Source: Aphrocallistes beatrix (taxonomy: Eukaryota > Porifera > Hexactinellida > Sceptrulophora > Aphrocallistidae). Taken from it: 64,000 bases of DNA. The DNA lies in assembly GCA_963281255.1 (NCBI GenBank), contig OY725499.1:3057148-3121147 (forward strand). Reading direction: 5' to 3'. The translations under genes and the position numbers were made by a program. The notes under the pieces were generated by a model. It did not search any database. It saw nothing but the letters and a program-made list of their open reading frames with translations, and was not told the DNA's origin. Below, piece after piece: positions 21,284 through 32,804 of this stretch; the first letter of the stretch is position 1, and each line of letters opens with the position of its first letter.

Positions 21284-21879
21284 TTTCAGTATTTTATTTG
21301 TGAGTATTTGTTTAAGATATTTTAGCGACACTCCTATAGGGAGATGTATTGTTTTGTAATTATATTTAGCTGATTAAATCTAATTAGGTGTCAAGAACAA
21401 AATTTTGAGATCAAACAAATACCCCTTGGAGACATTATGATTACTTACTTTGATGCCATTGGACACCTTCGAACAGAGTGTGTCTTGCTTGAGAACTTTT
21501 GTCCGAATTATGTAGAATTGACATTTTGAAAATCCTGAATGACTGCCATAATTTATAGGACAGAAGTGGCTCCTTTCAAATATCGTTAACCAAAGCAATG
21601 ACCAGCATCTGGAAAAAAATTGGTGCTTTTAAACCGAATATCCACACCCATTCGCTAATTTTTAATCTAAATATCACATCCATATTGTTTGATGGGTCAC
21701 AGGGGTCCCTCGAATCCATGTCAGAGTTAAATATGCTCCTTGATACATGGGGCATCAGATCCCGATTTAGGATGGGATAAGTCCAGAACTTTGGACCGCA
21801 ATGGGGGGCTTACAGCGCCCCCAGAACCCCAGCTGGTTGATATGCCCCCCTACAAAGATTCCTGGCTACGCCCATGCTT
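21284..21879. repeat. Spacer of the transporter module, copy at 21.3 kb
   Basis: About 600 bp matching 35586-36180 (inverted) and, in part, 47440-47940. Includes 'gatgggtcacaggggtc' and a G/C-rich block at 21800-21860 resembling other G-rich repeat ends. No coding potential is recognised. Confidence 0.65.
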
Positions 21880-21998
21880 CTAGGCATACATTTCAATTAT
21901 AAAGTAGGTTACTGCTATTGGTACAACAACACACAATATATCTGCTGTCATTTGGGATAATCCTATTTTCTTGGGCTCTTTCAATAAAAACATCATTA
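21880..21998 (-). pseudogene. Small membrane ORF, copy B (truncated by mariner)
   Basis: Encodes MMFLLKEPKKIGLSQM through FIIEMYA as in copies A and C, but its 5' part is replaced at about 21998 by a mariner end. Any long ORF here is a fusion artefact. Confidence 0.75.
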
Positions 21999-22136
21999 CG
22001 AGAGGTGCCCGATAAATTTTTAGCCTTGAATTCAAAACTCTAATGAAAACATAAATTTTACTATAATTGTTCAAAGTACTCTCCTCCAACCTTGATACAC
22101 CTGTCCATTCTGTAAAACCACCGATCTAAAGCTTGC
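21999..22136 (-). mobile_element. Mariner 3'-end fragment
   Basis: Minus-strand reading gives EFMQALDRWF and RMDRCIKVGGEY-like text, typical of the mariner transposase C-terminus. It is followed by GGTGCCCGATAAATTTTTAG-type terminal sequence at the junction with the membrane ORF. Confidence 0.7.
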
Positions 22137-22142
22137 ATAAAT

Positions 22143-22560
22143 TCACTTTCTTCTATGTCAGGGGTTTTCAACCTTTTTACTGCTGTGGCCCACCTAGCGT
22201 ACTACAGAAAAAACCGTGGCCCACTACATTACTGTGACATTTCGTATCCAAACAATTCGTATCCAAATTCTACATCAAATATTAACTCTAGCCTATTATC
22301 TAATGAAGCCACATGCTATGTTCACTTTTAAGAGGCCATATCCACTGTAATTTGGACATTTGGGACAAGATTAGGTGTTTACGTTTCACTTTTCAGAGGT
22401 GTTCACAAGTTGGAGGTTAAATAATATGTAACAGAATGGAAAAATTTGGGCCCGAGAAAAAGTGTACATGTTTTGGAGTTGTTCATATTTTAGAGGTGTT
22501 CACTTTTGGAGATTATACTGTATTATTAGATCACCAGGCCGTGGCCCACTGAAAAGAGTC
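22143..22560. mobile_element. hAT-type MITE (approximate limits)
   Basis: Begins CAGGGGTTTTCAACCTTTTT, a typical hAT (Charlie-like) terminus, and contains paired 'gtggcccac' text near both ends. The right end could not be fixed exactly. Confidence 0.5.
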
Positions 22561-22924
22561 CATTAATGGAATATAGTTTATGGAATTTATTGTAATTTTA
22601 TGTTCTTCATTATTTAGCAAGTCTTCAGAGATCCTGGAAAATTTGCTGGATTCACGAATTTCGAACGCGTAAGATAACATTGTATACGATGTACCTTTCT
22701 ATGAATAGTTTACTTGTCCTTTTCGAAATTTTTAATTACATATATTCGACCTTAATTTAAAATCTATGAAATTCCCTAGATGTCCAGGTATTTACCTGCA
22801 TCGCGAAATTCGAAATTTAAATTCTATTGATTCATGCTAATTTAGTTATTAAAATTAAAAATATGATAACATCCAGGGATTTCACTCCCAAAATCCAGGG
22901 AAATTTTCAAGAGGGGTTGGTAGG
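22561..22924. other. No gene seen
   Basis: AT-rich spacer with no recognisable ORF, repeat end or RNA gene. Confidence 0.4.
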
Positions 22925-23660
22925 TATGTTATTTGGTGGAAGTAGGGAGTATGCATTCTAACGAGCGAGGGCGCTTAGCTTAGCAGTGCCATTTTCTAGC
23001 ACAATTTTTTACGAGAATCCTTGAAAAAAGAGGAAGTTACTCCTTAAATCTTCGTCTTAAAATTACCAAAAGTTATACAATCGTTTGAAATAGTCTGCAT
23101 TTCATAACCAAGAGAATGTATGATTCGAAATTATCAGTGTTCGTTTTAGCAGTTTGTCTATGCTCTATTGAAAGGGTTAACCTCAAATTTGTGTTTCTTT
23201 GTTTGGAATGAAAGTTTTACGCTTCTGTGTAGCCCTGAACAAGGATAGATATACAATTATTCAAAGCCTGGGCACTTTACGACTGTTTGTAACCAGATCA
23301 AATGTTATCACATCTGATATATTTCGAATTAGGAAATGTAATTCTGGAAAGTGGTACAATTTGTATTAATATTGTGATTTAGTTTGAATATTGTTTCCTA
23401 ATCAGCTACACCTGACTGGTTACAGACTTCGTAACCTGAAACGAGATCAAAGTAGAACTTAACAAGACCAAGACAACTTTACAAATCTGTCTTGAATAAT
23501 TGAATTACACTCAAGTGGAGTTACATTCCTTCCAAAGTGGCACGGCCAGTCGGCTACTTCGATATATTGCAACGATGAGAAGAAAATTAAACGCTTATTG
23601 CCATCGCAGAGCATAAAAACTATACATACCGATTTCCAAAGATATTGCCTGGATAATTGT
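22925..23660. repeat. Dispersed duplicated segment, unit R, second copy
   Basis: Near-identical to 3263-3960. It lies upstream (minus sense) of membrane-ORF copy B, as unit R does for copy A, and so is part of the same duplicated module. Confidence 0.7.
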
Positions 23661-23889
23661 AAAATTTTAATTTTGAGGCATAGCCCTCTGTATGTGGGCC
23701 TGCCATCTAAATCTCAAAAATGGACCAGGGATGCGGTCGAAGATGGATTTATTGTTAAACCAAGATTAAAAATTAACCACACTTTCTAAAAATATTTTAG
23801 GTATTTCCTGGCTTAGTAATTCTCTCATATTAGATATCATGTCTTTCATTTTATTTTAATACTAATCCTTTGTCTTCTCAATAAAACTA

Positions 23890-24076
23890 CAGTCAGGATC
23901 GCTTATTATGAACCCGCTTAATATGAATATTCGTTTATTATGAACTAACCTCCTGGTCCCAATTTCATTTTTTAGATAGGATTTGTATTGAATCAAGTTC
24001 GCTTAATATGAAGTATGTATCTATTATGAACTGATTTTTTGGTCCCCTGGTAGTTCACAATAAGCGACCCTGACTG
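23890..24076 (+). mobile_element. Pogo-like MITE, 187 bp
   Basis: TA-flanked (23888-23889, 24077-24078), beginning CAGTCAGGATCGCTTATTAT and ending AATAAGCGACCCTGACTG. The interior repeats the 'gcttaatatgaa' motif. Confidence 0.85.
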
Positions 24077-24114
24077 TATTAGCAATTATTCATTCATATA
24101 AGAATGCAAAATAC

Positions 24115-25390
24115 GTGTTCTGCTGTAGTAATTACAGACCAGAGATCGCGTTCCATGTTTTCGGATTCCAAAAACCCCACCTGAACTTAAGCAAGCATGG
24201 ATTAGATCACTACATCGAGAACATATTGACGAACTTAAAGATATATTCGTTTGTATCAAACACTTTAGAGATAATGTCGATACACCTACAAGGTGCCAAA
24301 TGGTGGCAGTACATTAAGAGAAATCCCTCGAGCAAGTCCGAAGCTAAAGGATGGGGCAGTTCCATGCTTCTTGCCAGGATGTTATTCATACTACTCCAGC
24401 CAGTCTACCAATTTCAATATGTAAAAGGAAAGGAGAACACGGCGGCTGATTACCTATCCAGACTCCCTAGCGACGTAGATCAGAGTGTGAACAATGATGT
24501 TGACCATTTCGAGCGTCACCTTTTTCTATACCTGATCTCAATGAATTATTTTCGGGAATAAAGAAGATTTACGCTTAGACAGAGGCACTTCTTTGGCATT
24601 GACTCAGCTGGAGAACGATGGGTAATCTATTCAGGGAGGTTTAAACGACAGAAAGGGATGCAAGTCAGAGGAAGACTTCACCACAGTCTGAGAAACGAAG
24701 TCCTAATGCGAATCCACAATGATTTGCACCCAAAGGTGTTAGAAAAACTGTCGCAAAAGTTAATTCATACTTCTTTTGGAGGTGTCTATATCGCAATGTG
24801 GAGCATTTTTGCGAGGTGTGTCTGGTTCGTCCGAAAAATAAGCCCAAGAATCGACTGAGGAAGTTGGTTAGAGAAACACTTGAGAAATGTAGTAGCTCAT
24901 CCTGAAGGCGATGGTGATTCCGAGAGGGAAGTTCAAAGCGTCAAACAGGTAATGCGCTGTCTCCTGGAAGATAGGGGATTTGAAAAGGATGAATGGCCTA
25001 CGATCCTACAAGAAGTCAGTTTTCATCTCAACTGCCTACCTAGCGCCAGTATGGGATACCGCCTTTCGCGGTACTGTATGGAGTGGAACCTAGTGACTTT
25101 CTTTCTTTCCTAACCCAACTACTGGAAATGATAAGGTTACCGCTCAAGAGTGTTTAGAGGAGGTCACCAATGTAAAAGATGTAGCGAACTCTAAGGCCAA
25201 TTCTAATCCACGTAGATGAGTCACGGTCCAAAATAAAGAACAATTACAAAAGTAGCCCTTCTCCGACAGACGTAGAGAGAGGTAGTATGGTTTTCCTGAG
25301 AGACGAACCTCGGTTGGATGGGCAGGAACCATGTTTTATCGGGTCGTATACAGTCATCGAGCGAATGGGACAGTGACTGACGAGACCGAC
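24115..25390 (+). mobile_element. Degenerate Gypsy-type retrotransposon pol
   Basis: The plus-strand ORF at 24115-24561 ends in the RNase H tail motif (FQYVKGKENTAADYLSRLP). The ORF at 24658 has integrase zinc-finger-like text (HNDLHPKVLEKL). The ORF at 24880 has the integrase C-terminal pattern (HPEGDGDSEREVQSVKQVMR). The tail at 25288-25375 reads FLRDEPRLDGQEPCFIGSYT. Many stops and gaps separate these, including loss of most of the catalytic core. No LTR pair was identified. Confidence 0.8.
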
Positions 25391-25688
25391 TCTTTTCTAT
25401 AATATTTTATTTATTATTTAAAGTGTTTTCTTTAGAAGTATGTATGTATTTTACAGCTAATAGTATTATGTAATTCAATTAATAACATGTACGTATGTCA
25501 TATATATTGTATATGTGAAATAAATCAATTTTACCATAGCTCCCTGTAAATATATAGAATGCTATGATTTGACTTATTAATAATCTATTATAATAAATAA
25601 AATGATCGCTAATCACACTTTAGTTTTCCATCTTCGACCGCATCCCTGGTCCATTTTTGAGATTTAGATGGCAGGGCTATGATTGAGG

Positions 25689-26382
25689 CATAGCCTACTA
25701 TATATAAGGCCTAAGAGTAACTTAACCAGGGATGCGGTAGAAGATGGATGAAGAAATACATGAGCTGCCTTAAATCATTAACAAAGCACAATAGAGCTTA
25801 GGAATGTATTACCAGCATATATAAATATGGTGTCAAAGTACCCATATCCGTTGTTAAAATTTTGATTAGTCATTATATGGTTGCGCAATAGGTTATATTT
25901 GTGACAAATTTGGTGATTTTCAGAGGCCGTTTAGGGGCACTTCTAAGTGTTTTTATTATAAAGTTTTTCGCATAGAACTGAGAAGTGAATGTGTTAATAC
26001 TAAAAATTTGGAATTTTTTCATGGAATGTAAGAACATTCCATGAAAAAATTCCAAATTTTTAGTATTAACACATTCACTTCTCAGTTCTATGCGAAAAAC
26101 TTTATAATAAAAACACTTAGAAGTGCCCTTAAACCACCTCTGAAAATCACTAAATTTGACCCAAATATAGCCTGTTCGCAATCATTTGATGACTAATCTA
26201 AATTTTAACAACGAATATGGGTACTTTGACACCATATTTATATATGCTGGTAATACATTCCTAAGCTCTATTATGCTTTGTTAATGATTTAAGGCAGCTC
26301 ATGTATTTCCTCAACCATCTTCTACTGCATCCCTAGTGCCAAATTCGCAAGTTACTCTGAGACCTTATTATAGTAGGCTATG
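25689..26382. repeat. Fold-back palindrome, copy 2 (694 bp)
   Basis: Same family as 18910-19979 with a shorter centre (near 26037). A 7-bp target duplication ATTGAGG is present at 25682-25688 and 26383-26389, so this palindrome moved as a transposable unit. Confidence 0.9.
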
Positions 26383-26904
26383 ATTGAGGTTATTATTTGT
26401 TTTGGATTCCTTTTAACGAAGTCTCTCAATCTTATTGTAAGCTAGAAGACTACAAAGGTCGATTCATAACGTAGAGGCGAATAAGATTATCTGTTGGTGT
26501 TCTAATTCTAAGAATGAAATGTTCGGACAAGCGAGGGTGTACTATATAGGGTTTTAAGGGGTGTAGATTCCGAATACCATATTTCGTAACTATGTATGTG
26601 GTCAATATTTTGTTTGTTTTTGTTTACAATAGATATATGCTGTAAACAAAATTTCGAAATAGATTAATGAAAATAATTATGTAATATCAAGGACCCGTAG
26701 GGGCCTCTATATTAATTGATTTCGCCAGGCGCCCACAGAGCGATTCTGCGGAGTTTTCGCTAGCCGTGCTACGTAAGCGTGTTTGCAGAATTGAAAAGTA
26801 TCTAATTCCTGAATTATTAATTTTGTTCAGGTGATAAGTGAGGCTAAAAATTAATAATCGGCCCGGCTACCATTCGGGAATATACGGTATATATAATACA
26901 GATA

Positions 26905-27206
26905 CAGTACACCCTCGCTAATCCGAACAGCTCTGTTCCAATCATCGAAAAAATCGTTTCGGATTAGTGAATTTGTTCCGATTAGTGAAATAACACTAAT
27001 TCAATGGGGTATTAATTATAATAAATTTGCATTGTTAGAATATCAAAGATATTATTTAGCTATGATTGCTTATTTAATGAGGTTTCTCAATCTTATTGAT
27101 AGATTTAAGTTTATAAACGTTTATTCAAAGCATAGAGGCGAATAAAATTATATTTTGGGTGTTCGGATTTTAAGAATGAAGTGTTCGGATTAGCGAGGGT
27201 GTACTG
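26905..27206 (+). mobile_element. Pogo-like MITE, 302 bp
   Basis: TA-flanked (26903-26904, 27207-27208), beginning CAGTACACCCTCGCTAATCC and ending GGATTAGCGAGGGTGTACTG. The duplicate region has the empty site at 18642-18643 ('cagatagtgtata'). Confidence 0.9.
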
Positions 27207-27342
27207 TAGTGATATAAATTATCAATATATCCAACATCTACTGTATATGTGTATATTTCACATTATTAATTTGAAGAGTTAGATTCAACAACAGTGCTCT
27301 TAAGCGATAGTATGAACCAAGTGTCCCACAATGATGTCATTA

Positions 27343-28553
27343 TCTTATATATTAAAACTCCAGGATTTTTGTTTTTTTGTTTGTTTGTTTGTTTGTTTGT
27401 TTGTCCGAATTGATTGAAGAATTGGCAAGTCGTAGAAATACGAAAATTGGCATGTAGGTGGCAAATGATAAATCTAGGATTAAGTTCGAAAAGCTAAGCG
27501 AAATTTTCACACCTCTGCAAAAAAAATGGAAAACAATTTTTCACACCTTTTCTATACAAAATAAATGACTACACTATCATAATAGAAATCATTGTACGAC
27601 TCTACAATAGATCGTCATTGTTATTAATATTTCAAAGCCACAACTTATGTTTGATATCTTAAATGTATTATAGTATTTGGCAATAAAAAAGATTATCTGC
27701 ATATTTTCACACCTTTATAGACATATTTTCACACCATTTGATGAATTTTGAAAATAATGCTAGAGACTAGCTTCCAACGGTTGACATGGGGTTTTTAGGG
27801 GTGTAGATTTCGAATATCATATTTTCAGATCGATATGATGAATTATTTGTTTACTTTTGTTTACAATAGATACATAAAGTAAACAAATCTCAAAAATATG
27901 CTAGAAACTTGCTTTCAACGGTGATATGGGGTTTTCAGGGGTGTAGATTTCGAATATCATATTTTCGAGTAAATTTGATGATCAATTTGTTTACTTTTGT
28001 TTACAATAGATACATAAAGTAAACAAATCTCAAAAATATGCTAGAAACTTGCTTTCAACGGTTGACATGGGGTTTTCAGTAGTGTAGATTTCGAATATCA
28101 TATTTTCGAGTAAATTTGATGATCAATTTGTTTACTTTTGTTTACAATAGATACATAAAGTAAACAAATCTCAAAAATATGCTAGAAACTTGCTTCCAAC
28201 GGTTGATATGGGTTTTTTTGGGGTGTAGATTTCGAATATCATATTTTCAGATCGATATGATAAATTTTGTTTATTTTTGTTTACAATAGATACATAAAGT
28301 AAACAAATTACAAAAATAGGCCAGAGACTAGCTTCCAACGGTTGACATGGGGTTTTTAGTGCTGATTAGATTTCGAATATTATATTTTCGGATCCATATG
28401 AGAAATTTTTCGTTGACCTTTGTTTAAAAGATTTATATAAAGGAAAAAAATCCCAAAATATGTTAGATTGAGTAACTTCAGGCACCCGCAGGGTGACTCT
28501 GCGGACACGCAGTGTCCGCAAGCCGCGCAGCGCAAGCAAGCGAAGCGTGCTTG
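27343..28553 (+). mobile_element. Helitron-like element, 1211 bp, with minisatellite
   Basis: Starts TCTTATATATTAAAACTCC after an A and ends ...GCGAAGCGTGCTTG before a T, with GC-rich hairpins in the last 90 bp. The paralogous empty region at 18795-18820 reads through from 'atgatgttattactat' to 'gagaatgaaatcataag'. An A/T target and a 5' TC fit Helitrons; the 3' CTTG departs from the usual CTRR. No Rep/helicase is encoded, so it is non-autonomous. Confidence 0.75.
27762..28345 (+). repeat. Tandem repeat, about four to five units of ~139 bp
   Basis: The landmarks 'gctagaaacttgcttt' and 'tttgtttacaatagatacat' recur about every 138-141 bp (near 27899, 28037, 28178), with diverged edge units. 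It lies wholly inside the Helitron-like element. Confidence 0.9.
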
Positions 28554-28818
28554 TGAGAATGAAACCATAAGTAATGTAGAGAAAAGGAGTAAAAATTCAC
28601 TTTTTGCATGAGTGTGAAAATTTAGCTTGGATGATCACTAGTTAATAGACTCGCCATTTTAAATCTACATCTAATCTCAAATTTTAAAATCCGTTTAGTA
28701 TATAAGATTTAACAGGAATTGTCCATGTTTGAACCTAAGTTGACTAATTCGTTGAAAATGGTGATGAGGATGAATGGTTAGGGTTGGCATTTAATTCACA
28801 AAGATTACTGCTGCCAAG

Positions 28819-29026
28819 CTAAGTTGACTAATTCATTGAAAGATGATGAAGAATTATGAATTATTCAAAATTTCAAACATTAGTGCAGATTCTATACCCA
28901 AAAGTGGTTAAAAGGTTGGTCATGTTATATACCTCTAACATTGCTCAGTCCCTAAGCGAAAATTTTCATTATTTTAGTTTCAAATTTTGAGTAATTCATT
29001 GATAATTCATGAATTAGTCAACTTAG
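28819..29026. mobile_element. MITE with CTAAGTTGACTAATTC ends, 208 bp
   Basis: Mirrored ends CTAAGTTGACTAATTCAT / ATGAATTAGTCAACTTAG. Flanks GCTGCCAAG and GCTGGCAAG suggest an 8-9-bp duplication with one change. The paralogous upstream region of copy 3 (about 20093-20110) lacks it. The same end motif frames 39945-41607. Confidence 0.75.
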
Positions 29027-29072
29027 CTGGCAAGTAACCTCGAATAATGTCAACATAATATTTGAGTTTTAG

Positions 29073-29079
29073 TATAAAA
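29073..29079 (+). promoter_or_regulatory. TATA box-like site upstream of transporter copy 4
   Basis: TATAAAA 38-44 bp before the ATG at 29117, in a segment conserved with copy 3 ('agtataaaagaaacgaata'). Confidence 0.4.
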
Positions 29080-29116
29080 GAAACGAATAAGAACGAGTAA
29101 TAATTAACAATAAAAA

Positions 29117-30604
29117 ATGACCACTCTGAATAACTTCATTCCGATACATTATCCAATCGTACTGTTTGATAAAGTACTAACTGCGTGCAAATTTCCTCAA
29201 AAATAAGATATTAACATGGGTGACTACATACTACTTCTACTTTGCACTCTATTATTCGTACACTCTCCTCAGCTCTGTGAAAGGAACTCTCAACCCTCCA
29301 TGTCTATCCAGGAATTATACAAGAAATCTTTCAATGCCTAACTCGACTCAGGATGGGAACTGCTCTGGCTGGGAACCGTTCATTGGAGTTCATGGAAACA
29401 CTCTTCTAGGAATTCTAGATTTCGTCCTTTGTTTTCGTATGCGATTTTAAATATAATAATAGGAAATATCACAGACCATTTTGATTACCGCTACAACATA
29501 TGCGTCAGTGGAGCTATAGTGTTCCTATATTCCACTCTTTTCGGATCGGGCTATATTCCACTCTTTTCGGATAGGGGTTTAGAAATCCATTCTTTTCCTT
29601 ATTATTTGTTCGCCCATGTTTTGGTAGGGGTTGGAAGCTGTGGAATATCTGGATGCATAGGAGTACTTGGAAAATGGTTTCATGGAAAGAGGAGTGGCAT
29701 TATCATAGGAATCTGGTCTACTTCGGTTCCATTATCTCGTATTCTTGGTAAAGCTCTTGCCAGCATCTGGTCGGATTATGCATGGGGTGCTTCATTCTAT
29801 TCCTCTTCAATAATAACTGGCACAGCGACTATCCTGATATTCTTATTCCTAGTTCCCGATCCGGCATACCTCCAACAAAATAAGAAAGAATTCACACTCA
29901 TTCAAAATACCAAGAAAGATACCCATCAAAATAAAAAAGTATCAGGAATCTCGATTTGGAAAGCCTTCCGCATCCCAGGAGTTGTGGAATATTCTTTCGT
30001 GCTCTTTTTTGCTTTTATCGCTTACTATTCTTTACTACATTGCTGGTTCCCTTATCTCATCAGGAATTCAGTAATAGAAGGAGTGGCATATACCACTTCG
30101 GTCTTATCCATGTTCTCGATTGTTTTTGATGTGGGTAGCATGGTTGGAACAGTTGTAGGAGGAGGATTATCGGACTTTCTGGGATCTCATGCAATCACTG
30201 TCACTCTCTACCTATACCTGTCTATTCTGCTGCTCTACTGCTACTACCTCCTCTACACGATCAAGCTAGTCTACAACTTGATAATACTCTTCTCCATAGG
30301 GTGCACATTAGGTGGTTCGTTCGTAATTCTACTTAATTCTATCTCGATATCGTTAGCAAGTCACAAATCCTTAAAAGGTAATTCCAATGCCACTGCTACG
30401 ATTTTGGGAGTTATTACTTCTTTCGGATGCATTGGTGGTGCATTAGGAAGTTTATTTACAGGATATCTGTTCGAATTCGGGATTGCAGCACTTCTCTTTT
30501 CCACCATGATGAGTGCCCTTATCGCTGTTCTCTTCCTAACATGGGATCACCTTCAAAGATTGTTGCAAACTCGTGAAGAGGATCTACTCCTTCCTGAAGT
30601 GTAA
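29117..30604 (+). pseudogene. SLC37-like MFS transporter, copy 4 (near full length)
   Basis: The ATG at 29117 begins the family text, but a deletion of about 17 bp near 29204 creates a stop. The frame resumes at 29220 and shifts again near 29430. From 29429 one ORF of 391 codons runs to the stop: it holds helices 3-12, the GKWFHGKRSGIIIGIW loop, a central cytoplasmic loop (QQNKKEFTLIQNTKKDTHQN), GGGLSDFLGSH, and a LLQTREEDLLLPEV C-terminus. A short tandem duplication adds IPLFSDRG in helix 3-4. SLC37 proteins exchange sugar phosphates for phosphate across the ER membrane; this assignment rests on the W-x-PF, LGxLD and GKWF-x-GKRxG patterns. All copies are intronless. Confidence 0.85.
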
Positions 30605-31435
30605 CCGTCATGTTTATGTTGTAGTGTTGATTTCACTATTTTATTTGTGTGTATTTGTTTAAGATATTTTAGCGATACTCCGATAGGGAGATGTATTGTT
30701 TTGTATTATCTTTAGCTGATTAAATTTAATTAGGTGATAACAAATTTTCTATTTTTTGGGATCAAACAAATGTTGATTAAAGAGGGTTCCACAAACTAGT
30801 TCATTTGCCTCAAATGACCTTAAATGTGAATTATTTAATTAATGAATGCTACAATTGCATTACATCTAGCCTGACAGAATTCAGAATTCTGTATACCTAA
30901 TGCCAGTAATACCAAGTATAAAATAGTAACAAGGTAAGATTATAAGGCAAGGAATTTTCAATAATTATAATGATGTGTTAATTAGTGAAGACAAGAGAAA
31001 TATTTTCAAACAGCTCTAACTAAAGATCGCCAAAAGTTTACAGTCATTTTAAAACCAGGAGAATGTATACTTCAAAATTATTAGTATTTGCTTAGCAGTT
31101 TTGGTCTGAAATTCTCGATTGAAAAGATTAACCTCAAATTGGTGTTTCTAGTTTGGAGTGATTGTGTTCTGATTTATTTGGAATTGCTAATAAAGTGGTC
31201 TGATTCGAAAGGTAATGTCTTATACTTGTTCAGTTTGGCATTAAAAAGCCTTAAGCATGAATATATATACAATTATTTAAAGCCCGGGTGCACTTTGCGA
31301 GTGTTAGTAACCAGTTCAAAGGTTATCACACCTGATATATTTCGAATTAGCAAATGTAATTCGGGAGAGTGGCACAATTAGTGATTTTGTTCGAATATTA
31401 TTTCCTAACCAGCTACAACATTTATTGAAGAGTTA
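30605..31435. repeat. Copy 4 downstream flank and unit R remnant
   Basis: The first ~170 bp match the 3' flanks of copies 3, 5 and 7. From about 31040 to 31400 the sequence matches unit R blocks also at 33380-33600 and 44950-45320. No gene is seen. Confidence 0.6.
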
Positions 31436-31918
31436 CGAGGGTTGTCCAAAAATAACTGGTACTTTTTTAGTTTACACAAAAATTATAAATCTACATCAAT
31501 AAATATCATCGTGACGTTCAATATTTTCACCCTTCAACTTTAAACATTTATTCCACCGCTCTGGAAACTTAAAGAACCAAAAAACAAAAGTAAAGAACCA
31601 ATAATCTCTAAGAAGAGGTGAGGTAAACGTTCGAAGCCTAAGTCATCAATTGTTGCGAGAGTTTTCTTGCTGACATGGGGCTTTTCATTGTCATGTTTCA
31701 ATCAAACTCGACTGTTAGGTTTGCCTCTCCTCTCACTTTTTTATCTTTTCACGTGGCTGCTTCAATTCTTCCACGTAGTAGTCACTATTGATTATAGTTT
31801 TCTCAGGAAGCCAATCTAGAAGTAATATCCCTTTTCTATCCCAGAGAACTGTGGCCATTCTCTTACCGGCTGATATTTGGCTCTTTGCTTTTATGGGGAC
31901 TCTTCCACTGTCTAGACC

Positions 31919-32108
31919 GGGGGCCGGTAACCTTTTGAATAAAGTGTGCTAGTTTACCTATAATGTCAACATATTTATGACCTTGTGTGCCAGTGACACG
32001 CCTGCCTAGAGTTGCCAACCCCTGAATCTACATAAATGTCGGTCTGTCGACCCACATTAATTCCGTGTGCTATCAATTCAGTGCTCGCATGCCATAGGTT
32101 GCCGACCC
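31919..32108 (+). mobile_element. hAT-type MITE with 8-bp target duplication
   Basis: GTCTAGAC flanks both ends. The termini (GGGGGCCGGTAACC / GGTTGCCGACCCCT) are hAT-like. An inverted partial copy lies at about 32655-32804. Confidence 0.8.
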
Positions 32109-32654
32109 CTGTCTAGACTGTTCTTTGGTTTCCGGCTCGTAATAATAAAACCACGTTTCATCTCCAGTCACAATTCAATCCAAACAGTCCTTCTTCATCC
32201 TTTGGCGCTTTTGTTGTTCGGACAAAAGTTTTGGGACCCATCGTGCCACAACCTTCGACATTTCGAGATCTTCGGTGATTATAGAATGAATTGTTGATTT
32301 TGAGATTTCAACCCTCTCTTCTAATTGCTTGACAGTGATTCTTCTGTCTTCATCCAAAATTCTTTGAATATGCCCAATGTTCGTCTTGGTTTTCGACTAT
32401 TTCGGACGGTCTGCATGCGGAGCACCTCAAAGGTCATCCCATTCACTCTCGAATCGTTCTATCCACTTATACACCATGTGTTTTGAACCAAGGGATTCTT
32501 CACCGTATACTCCAGACAATTTTCGCAGAATTTATGCCCTTTTCCAGAAGTACCAAATCAATTCTCGCTTTGCTTTCTTCGTGTATTGCATAGTGATGAA
32601 AAATGACAAATACAAATTTATGGAACACGAGCATTGAATTGATGGCACAAGAAA

Positions 32655-32804
32655 TAAATGTGGGTCGACAGACCGACATTTATGTAGATTCAGGGGTTGG
32701 CAACTCTAGGCAGGCGTGCCACTGGCACACAAAGTCATAAATATGTTGACATTATAGGTAAACTAGCACACTTTATTCAAAAGGTTACCGGCCCCTGGTC
32801 TAGC
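32655..32804 (-). mobile_element. hAT-type MITE fragment, inverted copy
   Basis: Reverse complement of most of 31914-32063 ('gaccgacatttatgtagatt', 'ggttggcaactctaggcag'). Part of the large inverted arrangement. Confidence 0.75.

Larger units (their letters stand above)
25580..27342. repeat. Segmental duplicate of 18013-18909
   Basis: Same block order as at 18.0-18.9 kb, expanded by the fold-back at 25689-26382 and the pogo MITE at 26905-27206. Comparison of the two copies gives empty sites. Confidence 0.75.

Noticed and set aside
21598-21780. 60-codon ORF downstream of transporter copy 3
   Set aside because: Falls in the repeated spacer and is not conserved as an open frame in the copy at 35.6 kb.
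25873-26181. 102-codon ORF in the fold-back palindrome
   Set aside because: An ORF of a palindrome; the mirrored half gives related text and no domain is seen.
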